Assembly (NCBI GenBank): GCA_002502245.1
Contig: DAPW01000010.1
Span: 1 to 64,000 of the forward strand
Length of the DNA stretch: 64,000 nt
Direction: 5' to 3'
Source of the DNA: Methanoregula sp. UBA154
GTDB lineage: Archaea; Halobacteriota; Methanomicrobia; Methanomicrobiales; Methanospirillaceae
The translations under genes and the position numbers were made by a program. Numbering within the stretch: position 1 is the stretch's first letter; each line of letters begins with the position of its first letter. The notes beneath the pieces are model-generated. The model had not been told where the DNA came from. It was given only the letters and a program-made list of their open reading frames with translations, and did not search any database. Positions 18,715 to 28,964 of this stretch are shown here, one piece after another.

Positions 18715-18989
18715 GATTGCGCTCCCGGATCAGGGATCGTTCTGTCCGGATGTGATCGGAAAAGAGCATCAGATCGGGATAAATGTTTGCGAACATTCCA
18801 AAATCCGATACAAAAGTGTAAAGAAAACTGCACGCCGCCCGACAGGCTTCTGGAACGGGCAATTTTCACAAGGGCGGTCAGGAGCGATGGTTCCCGGGGC
18901 AGGCAGTGGATCCGTTGTCTGTTCAACGTCTTTTTAACGTTACCTCCATTGCCCGCCATGAGCCTGCCGGGCGTTGGCAACGTGGCGAA

Positions 18990-18998
18990 CTATAAATA
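18990..18998 (+). promoter_or_regulatory. TATA box of small membrane protein 1
   Basis: CTATAAATA about 50 bp before the start of the next gene; the same nine bases lie at nearly the same distance before the paralogous gene downstream. Confidence 0.6.
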
Positions 18999-19048
18999 TG
19001 ATCGGGAGCGTGTATTTCACAAATTAACCAGTACCCAGGGAGGTTTTT

Positions 19049-19564
19049 TTGAAAACGGACCCGCCCATTACGCAGCCGGAACGATGGCCGGACCTGCCGG
19101 TTATCCTGCTGATCGGTGCTCTTCTCATTGCCGGAGGAGCGGTTGCACTTACCTTCGGAACAGCACGCTGGATCGGGCATGCGGTGACCGCGTTCACCGG
19201 CCTTGCCCTGATGACCACGGTCATCCTCACCGGTGCGGTGACGAAAGGCCGTATCCGGACAAAACGCATCCCCCATGTCTTCCGCTTCCACCGGATGGCC
19301 AGTATCGGCTTCGGCCTCTTTGTGATCGGGACTTTTGCGCTCGGGCTTCTCACCACCGGGCAGGGCGGCGGACCGCCCCTCACGTCCGGGCACGGGATCA
19401 TCGGGCTGATCCTGGTCCTGCTGGTGACCATCCAGGTGATACCCAGCCTCGTGGTAAAAAAGCGGATTGGGATCCAGACGCTCCACCGGCTCACGGGATA
19501 CACCATTGTTCCCGTGTTTCTCCTTCAGGTGATCGCCGGCCTTCTTACCGCCGGCATTCTCTGA
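19049..19564 (+). CDS. four- to five-helix membrane protein with conserved His (cytochrome b561-like?)
   Basis: A 171-residue membrane protein with hydrophobic segments near 18-39, 46-67, 84-105, 115-137 and 150-170. His residues lie at helix edges (RWIGHAV, VFRFHRMASIG, SGHGIIG, LHRLTGY), a spacing reminiscent of small b-type cytochromes. Heme binding is an inference only. TTG start, chosen because GGGAGG lies seven bases upstream and no ATG precedes the conserved PERWPDLPVILLIGA. First of a tandem pair. Confidence 0.65.
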   Translation: MKTDPPITQPERWPDLPVILLIGALLIAGGAVALTFGTARWIGHAVTAFTGLALMTTVILTGAVTKGRIRTKRIPHVFRFHRMASIGFGLFVIGTFALGLLTTGQGGGPPLTSGHGIIGLILVLLVTIQVIPSLVVKKRIGIQTLHRLTGYTIVPVFLLQVIAGLLTAGIL

Positions 19565-19643
19565 AGGGGCTCCATCGCGTGGCAGGAGGATCTTCCGGTA
19601 TTCCGGTGAACCGCGGTGCTGCATACCGTGGCACCATGCCGAG

Positions 19644-19652
19644 CTATAAATA
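19644..19652 (+). promoter_or_regulatory. TATA box of small membrane protein 2
   Basis: CTATAAATA, identical to the box before the upstream paralogue, 45 bp before the ATG. Confidence 0.6.
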
Positions 19653-19696
19653 ACACCGGCCGCTGTATTCCATTAACAAGGACAGGTGTTTTTCTT

Positions 19697-20206
19697 ATGG
19701 CGGAACCGGGGATGGAAACGGAGCGATGGCCGGACCTGCCGGTCATCCTGCTGATCGGTGCTTTTCTCGTTGCAGCCGGAGCGGTTGCCCTTACGTATGG
19801 GACAACCCGGTGGATCGGGCATGCAGTCACCGCTTTTACCGGCCTTGCCCTGATGATCGCGGCTGTCCTGAGCGGCGCGGTGCAGAAAGGGCGTATCCGG
19901 CGTATCCATATCCGCAATGCCTACCGCTTCCACCGGATGGCGAGCATTGGCTTCAGCCTCTTTGTCATCGGCGCCTATCTGCTCGGGATCCTGACCACCC
20001 TGAAGTTTGGCGGGCAGCTCGTCAAGTACCCGCACGGGGTTGTCGGGCTGATCCTCGTCCTGATGGCAGTTGTCCAGCTTGTGCCGAGTCTCCTGGTAAA
20101 AAAGCGGGCCGGGATCCAGACGCTCCACCGCTTCATCGGGTATGCGCTTGTTCCCGCGTTCATCCTCGAGCTGATCATCGGTCTTTTCCGGGCACGGATT
20201 CTCTGA
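19697..20206 (+). CDS. paralogous small membrane protein with conserved His
   Basis: 169 residues, strongly similar over its whole length to the preceding gene (ERWPDLPVILLIGA, GHAVTAFTGLALM, FHRMASIGF.LFVIG, KKR.GIQTLHR are shared). Retained His positions support a shared cofactor or ligand. ATG with AGGACAGGTG upstream; the open frame extends further 5' but the paralogue fixes the start. Each copy has its own promoter, so they can be regulated separately. Convergent with acr3. Confidence 0.65.
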   Translation: MAEPGMETERWPDLPVILLIGAFLVAAGAVALTYGTTRWIGHAVTAFTGLALMIAAVLSGAVQKGRIRRIHIRNAYRFHRMASIGFSLFVIGAYLLGILTTLKFGGQLVKYPHGVVGLILVLMAVVQLVPSLLVKKRAGIQTLHRFIGYALVPAFILELIIGLFRARIL

Positions 20207-20246
20207 AACGGCGCGACATAACCGGATCGCCGCTGCCCCGTGGATC

Positions 20247-21350
<1,104 letters not shown>

Positions 21351-21491
21351 AGGTCCTTCACCCCGGATTGCGGGAGTTGGTCGGTCAACCGGGCCCCCTG
21401 CCCGTATCCGGCGCAGCCATCCCTCCGCTCATCCTCCGTTTTCATCTCCTCCTTGTAACCTCATGCTGAATACGGCTCACACGGATCCCCT

Positions 21492-21926
21492 TCACAGGAT
21501 TCTCTCGAGGATATCGACGGCATCCCGCACGTATGCCGGGCATGTTGTCCTGAACAGGTTCGATCCGGCTGCCGCGTCATACCCGTCCTGATCGTTCAGG
21601 TTGTACCCGAGCAGTTCCGTGCAGTTGACCGAACCATTCTTATCCGTAAATTCCTCGATGAACCGGCGCGTGAGTGCGCGTGTTTTCGTGGTTGCGGCCT
21701 CATCCCCGGGGTCTGCCTTCCCGTACCTGAGGCCGATCACCATGATGGCGCCGGAGACTGCACCGCAGATATTCCCGGTCCGGGAAATCCCCGCACCGAA
21801 CCCGCAGGCGATCTTCCGTGCAGTTTTTTCATCAAGTCCCAGATCACTGGCAAATGCTGAGAAGACCGATGAAGAGCATGTAATCCCGTTATGAAAAGTT
21901 GCCAGCGCAGCATCCGGTTTCTTCAT
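21492..21926 (-). CDS. C_GCAxxG_C_C family redox protein
   Basis: 144 residues with the family's spaced Cys/Gly pattern: a Cys in GITCSSSVF, ACGFGAGISRTGNICGAVSGA, NCTELLG and TTCPAYV. The family is commonly next to redox or metal(loid) genes and is thought to bind a metal or disulfide. ATG at 21926 fits the family's N-terminus; two upstream starts (21935, 21992) are possible. First gene of the acr3 unit. Confidence 0.8.
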   Translation of the reverse strand: MKKPDAALATFHNGITCSSSVFSAFASDLGLDEKTARKIACGFGAGISRTGNICGAVSGAIMVIGLRYGKADPGDEAATTKTRALTRRFIEEFTDKNGSVNCTELLGYNLNDQDGYDAAAGSNLFRTTCPAYVRDAVDILERIL

Positions 21927-21992
21927 GGGAACCATCCCCGGTCGTGTCCTTCTGGAGGTGTACATTGAAATGATCCTGGCATTTGGGTTCAC

Positions 21993-22376
21993 ACCCGATC
22001 CTCTGTATTTTTTCCGCTCGTCTGCGAACGGCCTGCCCCGTGCACTGACCGCAGGAACACCAGGCCGGCCGGGTTCTGTCCTTTACCCTATCTCTCTTGT
22101 TATTTCAAATTATATTGAATTTTGGGTCTGGATCCGGGCGTTCACACGCCGCTTCATCCGTGACATCTCCGGTGTATGACGGTATAACCGGATATGCCGG
22201 TAAAATGTGAAGAGGACCATGGGGATCACGGTCCTCCGGTTTTCAGATACCTCTATGATTTTAATAGTAGGGCATCAACTACAAGGTAAACGGATATTCC
22301 CGAAAGAACGAACGTCATCCCGTTCACGCGTGAAAAAGGGCATGCCATCCACATACATGCAGGCCAGGGGATTTTT
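21993..22376. other. divergent promoter region between arsenic genes and ATPase operon
   Basis: Holds the palindrome at 22104-22119, which coincides with the most AT-rich block (TTATATTGAATTTT) and so with a likely minus-strand promoter. A possible TATA for the plus-strand ATPase operon (GATTTTAATAG, 22256-22266) lies about 110 bp before atpE. Nothing else recognised. Confidence 0.5.
22104..22119. promoter_or_regulatory. candidate ArsR operator 1 (TTCAA-N6-TTGAA)
   Basis: TTCAAATTATATTGAA, perfect 5-bp arms, upstream of the C_GCAxxG/acr3 unit. It shares the TTCA-N8-TGAA form with sites at 48272, 48325 and 57863. Confidence 0.6.
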
Positions 22377-22988
22377 ATGGCAGAAGAGATCAGGGACCTG
22401 ATCGAAAAAATTAACCAGGAGGGAATCCAGGCTGCGGAGGAGAAAGCCCGGACTATCGAAGCAGCGGCACAGCAGAGAGCCGATGAGATCCTGCGTGCGG
22501 CAAAGCGTGAAGCTGAGGAGATGGTTGCTGCTGCAAACGAGAGGATCCGCCGTGAGGACGAGAAGGAGAAGATCCTGCTTGCCCAGGCGGGGAGGGACCT
22601 GCTCCTGTCCCTGAGAAAAGAGATCAATACCCTGCTTTTGCGTATCGCGGTCACAGAAGTCCGGGAGGTCCTGAGCCCCGAGGCGCTGTTCAGACTCATC
22701 GCAGAAGCGGTCAGGAACTATAGCGGGGGGGAGAAGAGCGATATCACCGTTTTTTTGAATGACAGGGACCGGGAGATCCTGGAAACCCATTTTTTAACCC
22801 GGCTCCGCGAGGAAACGAAGAAGAATATCCTCCTGCAGTCTTCTGATGACATTTCCGGTGGTTTCAACATCAGTTTTGATGAAGGAAGATCGTGTTATGA
22901 TTTTACCGACAAAGCCCTGGCAGACTATATCGGCACACACCTCAAGCCAAAGCTGAACCGGATATTAGCCGACGCGCTCAAGGAATGA
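22377..22988 (+). CDS. atpE: V/A-type ATPase subunit E
   Basis: 203 residues. The N-terminal half is a long charged coiled coil (Ala/Glu-rich repeats to about residue 85), the C-terminal half a globular domain. This is the peripheral-stalk subunit E layout. First gene of the operon E-DUF2764-A-B-D-I-K, followed by a 6-bp gap. Confidence 0.85.
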   Translation: MAEEIRDLIEKINQEGIQAAEEKARTIEAAAQQRADEILRAAKREAEEMVAAANERIRREDEKEKILLAQAGRDLLLSLRKEINTLLLRIAVTEVREVLSPEALFRLIAEAVRNYSGGEKSDITVFLNDRDREILETHFLTRLREETKKNILLQSSDDISGGFNISFDEGRSCYDFTDKALADYIGTHLKPKLNRILADALKE

Positions 22989-22994
22989 GATGAC

Positions 22995-23525
22995 ATGGCA
23001 GATTTTTATCCCTACCTGGTTGCAAGCCTGCCGATGCTGCAGTTCCCGATGAAACCGCCCTTCTCATCTGAACGGTTTCTTGAGGTATGCTGTCCCCTGA
23101 TTCCGGAAAAAGACTGCCAGGTGTTACGAACCCTGCCGCAACCTGGAGACTATGGTGAAAACAGCTCACGGGTCCCGGTAATCCGGCAATGGATCGAATT
23201 CAATGTTGCGCTCAGAAACGAGCTGGTGAAGGTACGGGCCGCAAAAAGGCACCTTGAGCCGGGACCGTTCCTGCGGCCGGGGGGGTCCAGTGGCTCTTTC
23301 TTTACCCCTGCCGGGGTGGGAGCTCAATTGACCGCTTCTCTTCTGGACACGGAGAAGGCAATCGATGAAACACGCTGGAAGCTCCTGGATGCGCTCGCAA
23401 CCGGCCATTATTTCGAGCTGGAATTTTTGATCATCTATGCCTTGAAATTGCGGATCCTTGAGCGCTGGGAAAACATACAGCATGCGAACGGGCCTGTCCT
23501 CCTTGCAGAGGCCCTGCAGCGATAG
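22995..23525 (+). CDS. DUF2764 protein of V-type ATPase operon
   Basis: 176 residues beginning YPYLVASLPML.., matching the DUF2764 family found between subunits E and A in chlamydial and spirochaetal V-ATPase operons. The same position here, between atpE and atpA, supports the call. No subunit C gene is in this operon, so this protein may fill that structural place; that is inference. No membrane helix. Confidence 0.75.
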   Translation: MADFYPYLVASLPMLQFPMKPPFSSERFLEVCCPLIPEKDCQVLRTLPQPGDYGENSSRVPVIRQWIEFNVALRNELVKVRAAKRHLEPGPFLRPGGSSGSFFTPAGVGAQLTASLLDTEKAIDETRWKLLDALATGHYFELEFLIIYALKLRILERWENIQHANGPVLLAEALQR

Positions 23526-23536
23526 CGGGAGTATCC

Positions 23537-25273
23537 ATGACAGCACCACGAACCGGCCAGATCACAAAGGTCAGCGGCAACATGGTGACCGTCCGGTTCG
23601 ATTCCGCGGTCATGCAGAATGAGGTTGCGTATATCCTGCACGAAAAAGAGCGTCTCAAATCGGAGATCATCCGGGTCCACGGCAACCTAGCAGAGATGCA
23701 GGTCTATGAGACCACCGGGGGGTTAAAGATCGGTGAAGCAGTAGAGTTTACCGGTGAGCTCCTCTCGGCTGAGCTGGGGCCGGGGATGCTTGGCCAGATA
23801 TTTGACGGCCTCCAGAACCCGCTGCCGGAGATTGCAGAAGAGTGCGGCTTTTTTTTGCAGCGCGGGGTGTACAAAAGGGCACTCTCCGAGAGCCGGACCT
23901 GGGACTTTACCCCGCTGGTACAACCCGGTGACCGGGTGCGTGCCGGGGATAAGATCGGTTATGTGGTGGAAAATATATTCCGGCACTATTGCATGGTCCC
24001 CTTCCCGCTGCGGGGGAATTTCGAGGTGGTTTCGGTTGAACCTGCCGGCACGTTCACGATACGCGAGGCTGTGGCCCGGATCCGGGATGCCGACAACCGG
24101 ATCGTTCCGGTGTATTTAACCCAGAACTGGCCGGTGAAAATTCCCATCCGGGCATATGCCGAAAAACTGAAACCCGGTGAACCGCTGGTCACCAGGATGC
24201 GGCTGATCGATTCGCTCTTTCCCGTGGCCCGGGGCGGGACGTACTGTATTCCCGGTCCCTTCGGGGCGGGAAAGACCGTGCTCCAGCAGTTGATCAGCCG
24301 GCACAGCGAAGTGGATGTGGTTGTTATTGCCGCCTGCGGCGAGCGTGCGGGGGAAGTTGTCGAGACCCTGAAGACATTTCCCGCCATACGGGACCCCCGG
24401 ACCGGCCGGCCGCTGAGCGACCGAACCGTGATCATCTGTAATACCAGTTCCATGCCGGTTGCAGCACGGGAATCAAGTGTCTACACGGCGGTAACCATCG
24501 CCGAATACTACCGCCAGCAGGGTCTTCACGTCCTCCTGCTTGCGGATTCCACCTCCCGCTGGGCACAGGCAATGCGGGAGATGTCCGGGCGGCTCGAGGA
24601 GATCCCCGGCGAAGAGGCATTCCCGGCGTACCTGGAATCGCGTATTGCCTCGTTCTACGAACGGGCGGGCATGGTGCGGTTATATGATGGTTCCACCGCT
24701 TCCGTTACGATCGGGGGAACCGTGAGCCCGGCCGGGGGCAACTTTGATGAGCCGGTGACCCAGGCAACACTGAAGGTGGTTGGTGCGTTTCACGGGCTCT
24801 CCCGGAGTCTTTCCGATGCCCGCCGGTACCCCGCAATCGACCCGCTGATCAGCTGGAGCAAGTACCCGAGTATTATTCCCGGGATACAGAAAGAGCGGGG
24901 CCACGCTATCCTGCGCAAAGGGTTTGACGTGGCGCAGATGATGAAAGTTGTCGGGGAGGAAGGGACGGCGCTTGCCGATTACGTGGATTACCTGAAAGCC
25001 GAATTTTTTGATTTTGTCTACCTGCAGCAGAATGCCTTTGACCCCGTTGATGAAGCGACCATAAAGGAACGGCAGATCTATGTCTTTGATGTCATCTTCC
25101 GCATCCTGGAATCGGAACTGCCATTCCGGGACAAGGATGCTGCCCGCCATGGTTTCCAGCAGCTGAGACAGCTCTTCAAAGGCTGGAACTCTGCACCGTG
25201 GAAGAGCAAAGAGTTTGAAACCGCCGAGAACGAGATCCGGGTTTTCCTGCTCGAACAGTCAGGAACGGGATAG
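23537..25273 (+). CDS. atpA: V/A-type ATPase catalytic subunit A
   Basis: 578 residues. Walker A is GPFGAGKTVLQQ and the catalytic Glu region is CGERAGEVVE; LLADSTSRWAQAMREMSGRLEEIPGEE is also diagnostic. The insert ('non-homologous region') before the P-loop shows it is an A rather than a B subunit. It drives ATP hydrolysis or synthesis at the headpiece. Confidence 0.93.
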   Translation: MTAPRTGQITKVSGNMVTVRFDSAVMQNEVAYILHEKERLKSEIIRVHGNLAEMQVYETTGGLKIGEAVEFTGELLSAELGPGMLGQIFDGLQNPLPEIAEECGFFLQRGVYKRALSESRTWDFTPLVQPGDRVRAGDKIGYVVENIFRHYCMVPFPLRGNFEVVSVEPAGTFTIREAVARIRDADNRIVPVYLTQNWPVKIPIRAYAEKLKPGEPLVTRMRLIDSLFPVARGGTYCIPGPFGAGKTVLQQLISRHSEVDVVVIAACGERAGEVVETLKTFPAIRDPRTGRPLSDRTVIICNTSSMPVAARESSVYTAVTIAEYYRQQGLHVLLLADSTSRWAQAMREMSGRLEEIPGEEAFPAYLESRIASFYERAGMVRLYDGSTASVTIGGTVSPAGGNFDEPVTQATLKVVGAFHGLSRSLSDARRYPAIDPLISWSKYPSIIPGIQKERGHAILRKGFDVAQMMKVVGEEGTALADYVDYLKAEFFDFVYLQQNAFDPVDEATIKERQIYVFDVIFRILESELPFRDKDAARHGFQQLRQLFKGWNSAPWKSKEFETAENEIRVFLLEQSGTG

Positions 25274-25274
25274 T

Positions 25275-26594
25275 ATGCAGAAATTCTACACCCACATCAG
25301 CCAGATCACGGGGGACGTTATCGTGGTCGAGGCGGACGGCGTTGGCAACACCGAGCTTGCGGAGGTGATCACCCGGCAGGGAACGTCCCTTGCGCAGGTC
25401 ATCCGCCTGGACGGCAAAAAGGTATACCTGCAGGTCTTTGCCGGCAGCCGCGGCATCTCCACGGGGGACAAGGTACGGTTCCTGGGTCATCCGATGCGCA
25501 TCTCCACCGGCGCCCTGCTGCTGGGACGCATTTTCAACGGGAGCGGCAGGCCGCTCGACAACGGGCCGGACCTTGCTGAAAACCTCGTCGATATCGGCGG
25601 GCCGTCCATGAACCCGGTAAAACGGGTCATACCGAACCGGATGATCCGGACCGGCATACCCATGATCGATGTCTTCAACTCCCTGGTGGAATCCCAGAAA
25701 CTCCCCATCTTCTCCGTTGCCGGCGAGCCGTACAATGAACTGCTGGCACGGATCGCGATCCAGGTGGAGGTCGACATCATCATTCTCGGCGGCATGGGGA
25801 TGAAACATGATGATTACCTCCTCTTCCGGGACACGCTGGAAGAACACAGCGCCCTTTCCCGTTCGATCGTGTTCATGCATACCGCGGCCGATCCGGTGGT
25901 GGAGTGCCTGCTCGTCCCGGACCTCTGTCTTGCGGTGGCAGAGAACTTCGCCCTGGAAGGAAAACGGGTCCTTGTCCTCCTGACCGACATGAGCAATTTC
26001 TGCGATGCCCTGCGCGAGATGGCCATCACCATGCAGCAGATCCCCTCCAACCGGGGATACCCGGGCGATCTGTACAGTCAGCTGGCAGCCCGCTATGAAA
26101 AGGCCGTTGATTTTGAATCTGCCGGTTCCATTACGATCCTCTCCGTGACAACAATGCCCGGTGATGACGTGACCCATCCCATCCCGGACAACACCGGCTA
26201 TATCACCGAGGGGCAGTTCTACTTAAAGAACGGGGCGATCGAGCCCTTCGGTTCTTTGAGCCGCCTGAAGCAGCAGGTGAACGGAATGACCCGGGACGAC
26301 CACCGGATGATCATGGACCGGATGATCCAGCTCTATGCCGATTACCGCGAGACGCAGGAGAAGCAGGCAATGGGATTCCAGATGAGTGCGTGGGACGTTA
26401 AACTCCTGAAATACGGGAAACTCTTCGAGGATAAGATGATGTCGCTCCTGGTCAACATCCCGCTCGAGAACGCACTTGACCTTGGCTGGGAGATCCTGCA
26501 CGAGTGTTTCTCTCCCGAGGAGACAGGGATCCGTAAGTCGATGATAGAAAAGTACTGGCCTCACATGTATGAACGTAAAACGTACGCAAGGTGA
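25275..26594 (+). CDS. atpB: V/A-type ATPase regulatory subunit B
   Basis: 439 residues, no functional P-loop, as expected for subunit B. SGSGRPLDNGP, RTGIPMIDVFNSLVESQKLPIFS and YPGDLYSQLA are characteristic. The ATG two bases after the atpA stop is chosen; an upstream in-frame start would lie inside atpA. Confidence 0.92.
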   Translation: MQKFYTHISQITGDVIVVEADGVGNTELAEVITRQGTSLAQVIRLDGKKVYLQVFAGSRGISTGDKVRFLGHPMRISTGALLLGRIFNGSGRPLDNGPDLAENLVDIGGPSMNPVKRVIPNRMIRTGIPMIDVFNSLVESQKLPIFSVAGEPYNELLARIAIQVEVDIIILGGMGMKHDDYLLFRDTLEEHSALSRSIVFMHTAADPVVECLLVPDLCLAVAENFALEGKRVLVLLTDMSNFCDALREMAITMQQIPSNRGYPGDLYSQLAARYEKAVDFESAGSITILSVTTMPGDDVTHPIPDNTGYITEGQFYLKNGAIEPFGSLSRLKQQVNGMTRDDHRMIMDRMIQLYADYRETQEKQAMGFQMSAWDVKLLKYGKLFEDKMMSLLVNIPLENALDLGWEILHECFSPEETGIRKSMIEKYWPHMYERKTYAR

Positions 26595-27180
26595 ACTGAA
26601 GAGACAGCGGGATGCGCTCCGGCAGTACGAGCGGTACCTGCCCACGCTCCAGCTGAAAAAGCAGCAGCTGCAGCTGGAGATCTCACACCAGCAGAGAACC
26701 CGGGCAGAGCGGGGGGACGCCCTCCACGAGCAGCAGCGGTCGGCGGCCGGCTGGCTGGGGCTCCTCGCAGAAGCACCGGAGATCCGGCAATGGCTTGCTG
26801 TGGAAGAGATCCGCACCGGCAAAAAAAATATTGCCGGGATAGAAGTCCCGGTTTTTGAACGCGTGGATTTTGTGCCGGCAGCCTACGACCTGTTCTTAAC
26901 ACCCCTCTGGGTGGATGCGGGGCTTGACGCGCTGCGGGAGATGGTATCCGTACAGGAAGAGATCCGTGTCATCGACCAGGGGATCGCCGTGCTGAGCAAG
27001 GAACTGCGTGTCACCTCGCAGCGCGTCAACCTCTTCGAGAAGATCAAGATCCCCGGGACACAGGAGGCGATCCGGCTGATACGGATCTCCCTCGGCGACC
27101 AGATGACCAATGCGATCGGCCGGAGCAAGATCGCCAAGAAGAAGATCGAGGAAGCCGAGCTTGAGGAGGCCCTGGTATGA
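26569..27180 (+). CDS. atpD: V/A-type ATPase subunit D (central stalk)
   Basis: 203 residues, mostly long helices: N-terminal coiled coil (TQGELKRQRDALRQYERYLP) and C-terminal coiled coil (LRVTSQRVNLFEKIKIPGTQ), the rotor shaft layout. Starts inside the 3' end of atpB (26-bp overlap), a sign of translational coupling. Confidence 0.88.
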   Translation: MNVKRTQGELKRQRDALRQYERYLPTLQLKKQQLQLEISHQQRTRAERGDALHEQQRSAAGWLGLLAEAPEIRQWLAVEEIRTGKKNIAGIEVPVFERVDFVPAAYDLFLTPLWVDAGLDALREMVSVQEEIRVIDQGIAVLSKELRVTSQRVNLFEKIKIPGTQEAIRLIRISLGDQMTNAIGRSKIAKKKIEEAELEEALV

Positions 27181-28964
27181 TCGTCCCGATGAAAAAAGCA
27201 ACCATCCTGGTGCTGGCCGACGATGCAGGAGCGACCGTGGCAGCACTGCGGCAGCTGGGGGTGCTGCACATCGAGCACCAGAACCCGCCGGAGAGCCCGG
27301 ACCTGCCCGTGCTCCGGGAGCGCCACGCCCGCATCGATACCGCGCTGGGTATCCTGAACCAGGTACCGGAGCCGGAACGGACCGGCATACCGCAGCGGAC
27401 AACCGACGGTGATGGGACCGGGGCGGCAGACCTGATCATCGGGCTTGACAAACAGCGGGCGGAACTCGGGTCTGCTGAACGCACGGTGCGGAGCCGGATC
27501 GCTGACTGGGAGCCGTGGGGCGATATTGATGCGGGCCGCGTCCGTATGCTTGAAAAAAACGGCATTTACCTGAAACTCTGCAAGCTGCCGGCCGGGGAAC
27601 GGGACCGGTTTCCCGCGGACGTGGTGGTGAGGACACGCGCCACCTATGGCAACCTCGCCTGGTGCGTGGTGATAGCACGGCACCCGTTCGACTGCCCGTT
27701 TGAAGAGACCCCCCCGCCACAGCTGGGCCTCGCGGCACTCCGGGAGAAGCTCAAAGAGACGAGCGCTGCGCTCACGCGGGTGAACGGGCAGATCGCCCGT
27801 GCCGCGGGATTCTCTTTACACCTTGCGCGGATGAAGGAGGAACTCAGAAAAGAGATCGAATTCCGGCAGGTCGTGAGCGGAATGGGGTGGGAAGGAAGAA
27901 TCGGGTATGTCACGGGATATATACCGTACGATGAAGCGGATGATCTTATCAGGGAGGCCCGGAGCAGGCAGTGGGGGATCGTCATCACGGACCCGGCACC
28001 TGAAGATACGGTCCCGACGCTCCTGCGCAACCCCCCCTGGGTGGAGCGGATCCGGCCCGTATTCGGGCTCCTCGGGATCACGCCCGGCTACCGTGAACTT
28101 GACATCAGCATGCTCTTTTTGATCTTTTTTTGCATCTTTTTCGGTATCCTGATTGGCGATGCCGGCTACGGGCTGGTGTACATTCTTGCCACGCTTCTCC
28201 TCCAGAAGGCGCTGAAATCACCTGCCGGGCTCCGGTCAACCTTCTCGCTCTTTTACTTTATGGGCGCCTTCGCAATCCTCTGGGGAATCCTGACCGGCAC
28301 CTTCTTTGGCCAGGCATGGCTGCAGAACCTCGGGTTCCGGCCGCTTGTTCCGCAGCTGAACAATGCGAATGATATGCAGACGTTCTGCTTCTTTCTGGGA
28401 GCGCTCCACCTCTCCATTGCCCATGCCTGGCGGGCATATGTAAAACTCCCCTCGCTCGCCGCCATTGCCGATGCCGGGTGGATCTGCATCCTCTGGACCG
28501 CGTTCTTCCTTGCACGGACGCTGATCCTGGGAGCCGCATTCCCCTCCTTCGGGATATGGCTGGTTACGGCGGGGATTGTCCTTGTGGTCGTATTCGCGCA
28601 CCCCCAGGCCAGCTTCCTGCGGACCATCGGGGGGGGGTTGGGGACCGTTGCATTGAGCCTGGTGAACAACCTTACGGACGTTATCTCGTATATCCGTCTT
28701 TTTGCCGTCGGGCTTGCCACGCTTGCCATCGCAGAGACAACCAATACCCTGGCATCCGGTTTCGGCACGGGCGTCGCAGCGCTCGCGGCAGGAGGGGCAA
28801 TTCTTATCATCGGCCATAGCATAAACCTCATCCTGGGACCGATGTCCGTGCTCGTTCACGGGGTCAGGCTGAATGTCCTGGAATTTTCCGGGCACGCGAA
28901 CGTAACATGGAGCGGGGTTGCATTCGAACCGTTCAGGGAAGGAAGTGGAGGAGATCATGGATGA
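27177..28964 (+). CDS. atpI: V/A-type ATPase membrane subunit I (a-subunit)
   Basis: 595 residues. A soluble N-terminal half with coiled coils precedes seven or eight membrane helices from about residue 310. The essential Arg facing the c-ring is in SYIRLFAVGLA. Slightly short for the family. Overlaps atpD by ATGA. Confidence 0.9.
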   Translation: MIVPMKKATILVLADDAGATVAALRQLGVLHIEHQNPPESPDLPVLRERHARIDTALGILNQVPEPERTGIPQRTTDGDGTGAADLIIGLDKQRAELGSAERTVRSRIADWEPWGDIDAGRVRMLEKNGIYLKLCKLPAGERDRFPADVVVRTRATYGNLAWCVVIARHPFDCPFEETPPPQLGLAALREKLKETSAALTRVNGQIARAAGFSLHLARMKEELRKEIEFRQVVSGMGWEGRIGYVTGYIPYDEADDLIREARSRQWGIVITDPAPEDTVPTLLRNPPWVERIRPVFGLLGITPGYRELDISMLFLIFFCIFFGILIGDAGYGLVYILATLLLQKALKSPAGLRSTFSLFYFMGAFAILWGILTGTFFGQAWLQNLGFRPLVPQLNNANDMQTFCFFLGALHLSIAHAWRAYVKLPSLAAIADAGWICILWTAFFLARTLILGAAFPSFGIWLVTAGIVLVVVFAHPQASFLRTIGGGLGTVALSLVNNLTDVISYIRLFAVGLATLAIAETTNTLASGFGTGVAALAAGGAILIIGHSINLILGPMSVLVHGVRLNVLEFSGHANVTWSGVAFEPFREGSGGDHG

